Below are positions 59,131-64,000 of a stretch of DNA of 64,000 nucleotides, in pieces. Both the position numbers and the translations under genes were made by a program. Position 1 is the first letter of the stretch. Each line of letters starts with the position of its first letter. Origin of the DNA: an uncultured Marinococcus sp. (GTDB lineage: Bacteria; Bacillota; Bacilli; Bacillales; Marinococcaceae); contig NZ_CANLSU010000004.1 in assembly GCF_947493875.1 (NCBI RefSeq), positions 310,001 through 374,000 on the forward strand, written 5' to 3'. The notes under the pieces are model-generated. The model was not told where the DNA came from. It did not search any database and was given only the letters and a program-made list of their open reading frames with translations.

Positions 59131-59895
59131 TTATGAAGGAAAAATAACATCGATCCCGTGCTGTTCGAAAAAATCGAGCCACTCCTCTGCTGGTTTTTTG
59201 TTGGTCAGCAGGCAGTCCACCTGTTCAAAAGGAAATGTTTTGACCAGGGAAACAGCCCCGAACTTTGTATGGTCGACAAGCAGAATAACCCGGCGGGCCT
59301 GATGCTGCATGTACTGCTTTAAATCAGCTTCCGGCTCATTTGTATCCATAATGCCCTGCGTCATGGAAATGCCCTTACAGCTGACGACAGCTGCATCTAC
59401 GTTGTACTGCTGTACTGAACGGATGGCTGAGGGTCCCACGAGAGATCGCGAGTTTTTCCGAAGGCTTCCCCCGGTAGAAAACACGTCAAAGGATGAAAAT
59501 GCAAAGTCCTGAAGAATAGAGACGCTGTTTGTAATAATGGTGAGATGATCCTTGGACTGCTGAAGCACCTGCAATGCTTCATACACCGTGGAGCTCGTGT
59601 CAGCCATAATGGAAGAGCCGTCCTTGATGAGCGGTGGCAAAAGCTGGGCAATGATTCTTTTTTCTTCTAAATTGATCGTATTTCTCGTCTGGTAGGGAAG
59701 GTCTTCGCTCGTTCGTTCATTGAGCATGGCTCCGCCGTAATTACGGGTAACAACCCCTTCACGTTCAAGCTTTTCAAGGTCACGGCGAATCGTTTCCTCA
59801 GTGACGTTAAACGTTGAAGCCAGGGGAGCGACGAATACTTTTTTATCACTGTAGAGAGTGGATAGAATTTTTTCTCTTCGTTCAAAAGCGAGCAT
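59131..59895 (-). CDS. DeoR-family transcriptional regulator
   Basis: 254-aa regulator. The N-terminal DeoR HTH reads RREKILSTL and VTEETIRRDLEKLEREGVVTRNYGGA; the C-terminal sugar-phosphate sensor (DeoRC) has ADTSSTVYEAL, STGGSLRKNSRSLVGP and LLVDHTKFG. Such proteins usually repress sugar-catabolic genes and are relieved by a phosphorylated intermediate. The ATG follows AAGGAGGA. The target is unclear; it is divergent from the GH10 gene across a 334-bp gap. Confidence 0.9.
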   Translation of the reverse strand: MLAFERREKILSTLYSDKKVFVAPLASTFNVTEETIRRDLEKLEREGVVTRNYGGAMLNERTSEDLPYQTRNTINLEEKRIIAQLLPPLIKDGSSIMADTSSTVYEALQVLQQSKDHLTIITNSVSILQDFAFSSFDVFSTGGSLRKNSRSLVGPSAIRSVQQYNVDAAVVSCKGISMTQGIMDTNEPEADLKQYMQHQARRVILLVDHTKFGAVSLVKTFPFEQVDCLLTNKKPAEEWLDFFEQHGIDVIFPS

Positions 59896-60229
59896 ACATG
59901 GTCCTCCTTATCACAGCTGCGGTTTTGAGTCTTGATTTTACTAGTTACACTATAAGCATAAATCAGGCAGGAATACAGGTTTTTTACGCAAAAATCTTTA
60001 AAAACAAAGAGTTTTTATACATAAAAGCTTCCTGGTTAAGCATAATTTGTTTCCTTTTTCATTTACAGCCATAGAAACCGGCTGGAATGACAAATGGAAA
60101 AGTGTGGGTTAAAGCTTCTTAGCGCACCAAAATAATGGTATCATTAAGTATAAATACATAGTTAATTGGAAAAAAAAGTTAAAAAATCAGTCTTTATAAT
60201 GGCGATGCACAAAAGGAGAAAATGCTGTT
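59896..60229. other. Intergenic region between the DeoR and GH10 genes
   Basis: 334 bp of AT-rich DNA. No gene is supported. The imperfect palindrome AATGGTATCATT (near 60134) and TATAAT (60195-60200) may be part of the GH10 promoter, but I cannot place a convincing -35 element or a known riboswitch; the c-di-GMP riboswitch core was looked for and not seen. Confidence 0.5.
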
Positions 60230-61288
60230 TTGAAGAAGATCATTTTTGTAACAGCCGGGCTTCTGATCTTACTTATGGCAGGGGCAGGAGGATGGTTTGT
60301 AATGAAAGCAAACGCTTCACTTGGTACAAACGCGGAGGCTTCCGGGCATTATATAGGTACTTCGGTGCGCTGGGATCCGCTTTTGGACAATGAACAATAT
60401 AAAGATCTGCTTGTTGAGGAATTCAGCAGCCTTACTGTAGAAAATGAAATGAAGATGGAGGCTGTGCAGCCTGAACCGGGAAATTACAGCTTTCAAAAAG
60501 CAGATGAAATTGTACAGACTGCGGAACAAAATAATATGAAGGTCCGCGGTCACCCGCTTGTATGGGGAGAAGCACTGCCCGGGTGGGTGCATGAAGAGGT
60601 AGTAGATGAGCAAAGCGCTAAAGCAGTACTGAAGGATCATGTGCAGACAATGGCAGAGCACTACAGCGGGCGTGTACAGGAATGGGACGTCGTTAATGAA
60701 GCTTGGAACGATGACGGAAGCTACAGAGAAACAATATGGTTTGAGTATATTGGGCCGGAGTATATTCCTCTGGCCTTCGAATGGGCACGGGAAGCGGCTC
60801 CGGAAGCAAAGCTTTACTACAATGACTACGGCAACGAAATGAAAAATGAAAAAACAGATGCTATGTTTGCAGCCTTAAGCAGCTGGAAAAACGAGGGCGT
60901 CCCGATTGACGGTATTGGCATGCAGACTCACATTGATGCTGCCGATCCAAGGTTTTCCAGAGAAAAAATGCAGGAAAATCTTAAGCGCTGGGGGGAGGCT
61001 GGTTTTGAGACAGCTGTAACTGAAATGGATGTAAAGCTGCAGAATCTGGATGCTTCCCGACAGGAACGTCTAAAGACCCAGGCAGATATTTATGCAGATG
61101 TGACGAGTGTCTGTATGGAGGAGTCCTCCTGCAGCGGCCTTACCGTTTGGGGCGTCGGTGATGCAGAAAGCTGGGTCACCGAGCAGGAATCAGAAAACGG
61201 AGAGCCGCTGCTGTTTGACAGCAGCTGGGAGGAGAAGCCTGCATATAGCTATATGAAACGAACATTTATTTTTAATCCTATACTGTAA
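60230..61288 (+). CDS. Membrane-anchored GH10 glycosidase (endo-1,4-beta-xylanase family)
   Basis: 352 aa. An uncleaved-looking N-terminal helix (residues 4-25) followed by a GH10 catalytic barrel from ~38: LTVENEMKMEAVQPEPG, HPLVW, acid/base E157 in WDVVNEAW, the QTHID strand and nucleophile E265 in TEMDV; two cysteines near residue 290 fit the usual GH10 disulfide. No carbohydrate-binding module. The start is TTG 60230 after AAGGAG with long spacing; an ATG upstream runs into a stop. It lies 14 bp before the synthase gene, so a role in trimming or releasing that polymer is plausible. Confidence 0.88.
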   Translation: MKKIIFVTAGLLILLMAGAGGWFVMKANASLGTNAEASGHYIGTSVRWDPLLDNEQYKDLLVEEFSSLTVENEMKMEAVQPEPGNYSFQKADEIVQTAEQNNMKVRGHPLVWGEALPGWVHEEVVDEQSAKAVLKDHVQTMAEHYSGRVQEWDVVNEAWNDDGSYRETIWFEYIGPEYIPLAFEWAREAAPEAKLYYNDYGNEMKNEKTDAMFAALSSWKNEGVPIDGIGMQTHIDAADPRFSREKMQENLKRWGEAGFETAVTEMDVKLQNLDASRQERLKTQADIYADVTSVCMEESSCSGLTVWGVGDAESWVTEQESENGEPLLFDSSWEEKPAYSYMKRTFIFNPIL

Positions 61289-61302
61289 CAGGGGGGCAGG
61301 AC

Positions 61303-63570
61303 ATGAACGACACATTCTGGTACATCCTGGCAGCAGAGATAATTGTACTAATGCTGCTTTATTTTTCAGCAAAAAAATGGACCTGGTCCCGGCATATAAT
61401 GCTCTCTCTTTTTCTTATCGTCAATGCCGTTTATCTTTTTTGGAGAGCGGCCGAAACGATTCCTACCATTGGCATTATAAGCTTTATCGCCGGAATTCTC
61501 TTACTGGCTACAGAAGTAATGGGCTATTTTCAGGCAATCATGTTTACGATTTTATCCTGGAGACCGTTTAAACGAAAACATATTCCGCTCTCAGAGCTGG
61601 AGAGCCTGCCCACAGTCGATGTGTTTATCGCCACATATAATGAACCCGAAGACCTTCTAAAGCGGACCATGATTGCATGCACGATGATGAGCTATCCTGA
61701 AGACTTGTTGAAAGTATACGTCTGCGATGATGGCAAAAGAGAGTCTGTGCGCCGCCTTGCAGAAAGCTTAGGTGTAGGCTACATTTCCCGTCCCGGCAAC
61801 GAGCACGCCAAAGCGGGTAATTTGAATGACGCGTTAACGAAAACCGACGGGGAAGTCGTCGTTACGATGGATGCTGATATGGTGCCAAAAGCTGAGCTCC
61901 TCGAGCGCACCCTCGGGCAGTTCACGGACGAAAAAGTGTCGTTTGTCCAGGCGCCGCAAGTGTTTTATAATGCGGATCCTTTTCAGTACAATCTGTTTTT
62001 TGAAGACAATATTACCAACGAGCAGGATTTTTTCATGCGCCGGCTGGAAGAAGGAAAAGACCGCTTTAACGCTACCATGTACGTAGGCAGCAATGCCCTG
62101 TTCCGCAGAAAGTCGCTCGAGGATATCGGTGGGTTTGCCACTGGGGTGATTACTGAAGATATGGCGACTGGAATGCTGCTTCAAACCGGGGATCAAAAGA
62201 CAGTATTTGTGAACGAAACGTTAGCTGTCGGACTTTCGCCGGAAACATATGCCGATCTTTTAAAGCAGAGAGATCGCTGGTGCCGCGGCAATATTCAAGT
62301 TATGCGAAAATGGAATCCGATGAAAATCAAAGGCCTCTCCTTAATGCAGCGGCTGCTGTATATGGACGGTATCAACTACTGGTTCTTCGGTGTGTATAAA
62401 ATGATTTTCCTGCTGGCGCCGCTGTTGTTTTTAATTTTTTCCATTTACAGCCTGAACGCAGACTTTGAAACGCTTGTGCTTTACTGGCTGCCGGCCTTTG
62501 TTTCGTCGCAGCTGGCCTTCCGGTTAATGTCTGACCAAAAAAGAACGGTGCTCTGGAGCCATGTTTATGAAGTAGCAATGGCTCCGTACATGGCAGTGTC
62601 GGTAATTACGGAAGCGTTTTTGCGGAAAAACATCAAGTTTAATGTTACAGCCAAGGGCATCCAAAACGCTCGCCGCCAGTTTCTGTGGAGAGTCAGTATT
62701 CCGTATCTGGCACTGCTTGCACTCACCTTTATTGCGCTGGCTAGAGTAGTGCTTCATTTCACTACCTCTCTGACGATTTTTCAAAACGAAGACGTACTGT
62801 ACATTAATATTTTCTGGATCCTCTACAATGCTGTAGCTCTTGTACTGGCATTGATGGTTTCAGTGGAGCGCCCGCGTTTTCGCGGAGCCGAACGGCACAA
62901 GGTGGATCTCGAGGGCACTGTGTCAGCCGGGGGGAGAACGCTTCCGTGCAAGGTGCTGGACCTGAGTGAAACCGGGGTACGTTTTGAAGTAGCACACCCG
63001 GAAGCAAAGTCCTGGCTTTCACAGGAAGAAAACTTCACCCTCAGCGCCGGTCCGATTAACGGGATTCGCGTGCATAAGCTGTGGGTCGGCGGTCAGGCAG
63101 AGGCAGTGGCTGCTGTCGGAGGTAAATTTCAAAATGTGACTCTCGAACAGTACCGCAGTTTAATTCAGATTATGTTTTTGGAAATGACAGATATTTATAC
63201 GAAACGTATTTACGAACGTTCTTCACTCGGAAGGGCCTTTCTGAATTTTTTCAGGGGGACGGAAAAACAGCCGGCTCAGGCAAAACGAATGGCTGTCCGG
63301 GAACAGGTGAATATGTCTGCAACTGTAAAAGTGAATAACGTTATTTATGAAGCGGTAGTCAAGGATTACAGCATGAGCGGCTGCCGGGTACAGGTAAAAA
63401 ACGTTAAAAGTATTCAACCGGGAGATATTGTCTATATTTCCGGGAGAGAGGAACACTTTCCGGATAACTACGCCCGCACCCAGTGGATCCAGCAGCGTGG
63501 ACGTAAAACGTGGGTTGGGATGCAGTTTTTACAGGAAAGTATCAGCAGCCGGTCCTCAGGTATCAGCTGA
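61303..63570 (+). CDS. Cellulose-synthase-like GT2 with two PilZ domains
   Basis: 755-aa membrane glycosyltransferase of the BcsA type. Three N-terminal helices (~5-85), then a GT2 domain with DDG (142-144), DAD (190-192), TED (284-286) and QRDRW (322-326), further helices to ~520, and a PilZ domain with R527xxxR531 and DLSETG (553-558). A second C-terminal PilZ-like domain has R662xxxR666 and DYSMSG (688-693); BcsA normally has one. Both sets match c-di-GMP contact motifs. It should polymerise a beta-linked polysaccharide in response to c-di-GMP. The ATG follows GGGGGG. No bcsB is visible. Confidence 0.9.
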   Translation: MNDTFWYILAAEIIVLMLLYFSAKKWTWSRHIMLSLFLIVNAVYLFWRAAETIPTIGIISFIAGILLLATEVMGYFQAIMFTILSWRPFKRKHIPLSELESLPTVDVFIATYNEPEDLLKRTMIACTMMSYPEDLLKVYVCDDGKRESVRRLAESLGVGYISRPGNEHAKAGNLNDALTKTDGEVVVTMDADMVPKAELLERTLGQFTDEKVSFVQAPQVFYNADPFQYNLFFEDNITNEQDFFMRRLEEGKDRFNATMYVGSNALFRRKSLEDIGGFATGVITEDMATGMLLQTGDQKTVFVNETLAVGLSPETYADLLKQRDRWCRGNIQVMRKWNPMKIKGLSLMQRLLYMDGINYWFFGVYKMIFLLAPLLFLIFSIYSLNADFETLVLYWLPAFVSSQLAFRLMSDQKRTVLWSHVYEVAMAPYMAVSVITEAFLRKNIKFNVTAKGIQNARRQFLWRVSIPYLALLALTFIALARVVLHFTTSLTIFQNEDVLYINIFWILYNAVALVLALMVSVERPRFRGAERHKVDLEGTVSAGGRTLPCKVLDLSETGVRFEVAHPEAKSWLSQEENFTLSAGPINGIRVHKLWVGGQAEAVAAVGGKFQNVTLEQYRSLIQIMFLEMTDIYTKRIYERSSLGRAFLNFFRGTEKQPAQAKRMAVREQVNMSATVKVNNVIYEAVVKDYSMSGCRVQVKNVKSIQPGDIVYISGREEHFPDNYARTQWIQQRGRKTWVGMQFLQESISSRSSGIS

Positions 63571-63582
63571 TCCATGCAAAAC

Positions 63583-63616
63583 AAGGAAGGTTCCTGCGAT
63601 AGGGAACCTTCCTTTT
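63583..63616. terminator. Bidirectional terminator after the synthase gene
   Basis: Perfect 12-bp arms AAGGAAGGTTCC (63583-63594) and GGAACCTTCCTT (63603-63614). Confidence 0.9.
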
Positions 63617-63688
63617 ATTGTTATTTTGACCCGAATATGAAGTGATGAGCTTTTGCAGAAAAAACGGATGGCCCTGAGGCAGACCGGC

Positions 63689-64000
63689 TTACGTTTCTTC
63701 CGTGGAGGCGGGGGTAGTGGAGGACTTTCCGCGTCGGCGGTGATAAATAACGTTCAGTTCAGCACCGATCATTAAAATCATGCCGGTCAGGAAAAACCAA
63801 AGCATCAGAATAATAATACCGCCAAGGCTTCCGTAGGTGGCAGAATAGTTGCCGAAGTTGCTGACATAAAAGGAAAAAGCGAGAGATATCAGCTGCCAAA
63901 GCACCGCGGCTGTGACAGCGCCGGGCAGAATTTCCTTCCACTTTAGTGTTTTATTCGGTGCAAAACGATAAAGCACGAGAAGAACAGCAGACATTATGGT
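63689..64000 (-). CDS. YihY/BrkB-family membrane protein (5' end cut by window)
   Basis: C-terminal ~104 residues of a polytopic membrane protein whose frame stays open to the right edge. It shows the YihY family features LYRFAPNKTLKWKEILPGAVTAAVLWQLISLAFSFYVSNF (three overlapping segments) and YGSLGGIIILMLWFFLTGMILMIGAELN, then a basic, Ser/Thr-rich tail. These proteins were once annotated as ribonuclease BN; their function is unsettled. Confidence 0.88.
   Translation of the reverse strand, partial: TIMSAVLLVLYRFAPNKTLKWKEILPGAVTAAVLWQLISLAFSFYVSNFGNYSATYGSLGGIIILMLWFFLTGMILMIGAELNVIYHRRRGKSSTTPASTEET

Overview
The window is the replication-origin region of a low-to-moderate GC Firmicute of the family Bacillaceae. 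The evidence is the order noc-rsmG-mnmG-mnmE-jag-rnpA-rpmH-oriC-dnaA-dnaN-rlbA-recF-remB-gyrB-gyrA, followed by guaB-dacA-pdxST-serS and tRNA-Ser-tadA-SRP RNA-dnaX-ebfC-recR-yaaL, with strong protein similarity to Bacillus subtilis throughout. A complete choline-to-glycine-betaine locus and acidic extracellular binding proteins suggest a salt-tolerant or haloalkaliphilic member (inference). I see no insertion sequence, prophage, rRNA operon or CRISPR array.

Layout. 1-6.5 kb (minus strand): noc (cut by the left edge), tRNA-modification and rRNA-methylation genes, jag, rnpA, rpmH. The membrane insertase yidC/spoIIIJ, expected between jag and rnpA, is missing. 6.6-8.6 kb: bipartite oriC, with DnaA boxes on both sides of dnaA and a DnaA-trio-like tract before dnaN. 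8.6-24.5 kb: replication, recombination and gyrase genes, a degenerate HD-GYP protein, IMP dehydrogenase, PBP5-like carboxypeptidase, PLP synthase, a T-box-controlled serS and an Lrp-type regulator. 25-31 kb: an oligopeptide ABC importer (oppABCDF) with a hairpin after the binding-protein gene. 31-35.6 kb: tRNA-Ser, tadA, a YycC-like small protein, SRP RNA and the dnaX-recR cluster; bofA is not at its usual place.

35.7-44.8 kb is a sugar-utilisation operon with a CcpA-type cre site: binding protein, YesM/YesN-like two-component system, two permeases, a GH1 beta-glycosidase and a ROK kinase. Several features point to glucosides imported by ABC transport, phosphorylated in the cytosol by the kinase and then hydrolysed. 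45.9-53.1 kb is the osmoprotection locus: gbsA, betA and gbsB on the minus strand, and divergent gbsR followed by a sodium/choline symporter strikingly like animal CHT1. Two near-identical 20-bp sites flank the gbsA/gbsR promoters.

53.5-64 kb is accessory: an ABC half-exporter, the tail of a deleted chemotaxis receptor, a carotenoid-hydratase-like membrane protein, a structured RNA candidate, a DsbA-family protein, a YolD-like gene under a LexA box, a Gfo/Idh oxidoreductase beside a DeoR regulator, and a two-gene operon pairing a membrane-anchored GH10 glycosidase with a cellulose-synthase-like enzyme that carries two PilZ domains. The last is the best candidate for an undescribed system, a c-di-GMP-controlled exopolysaccharide machine. 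A YihY/BrkB gene is cut by the right edge.
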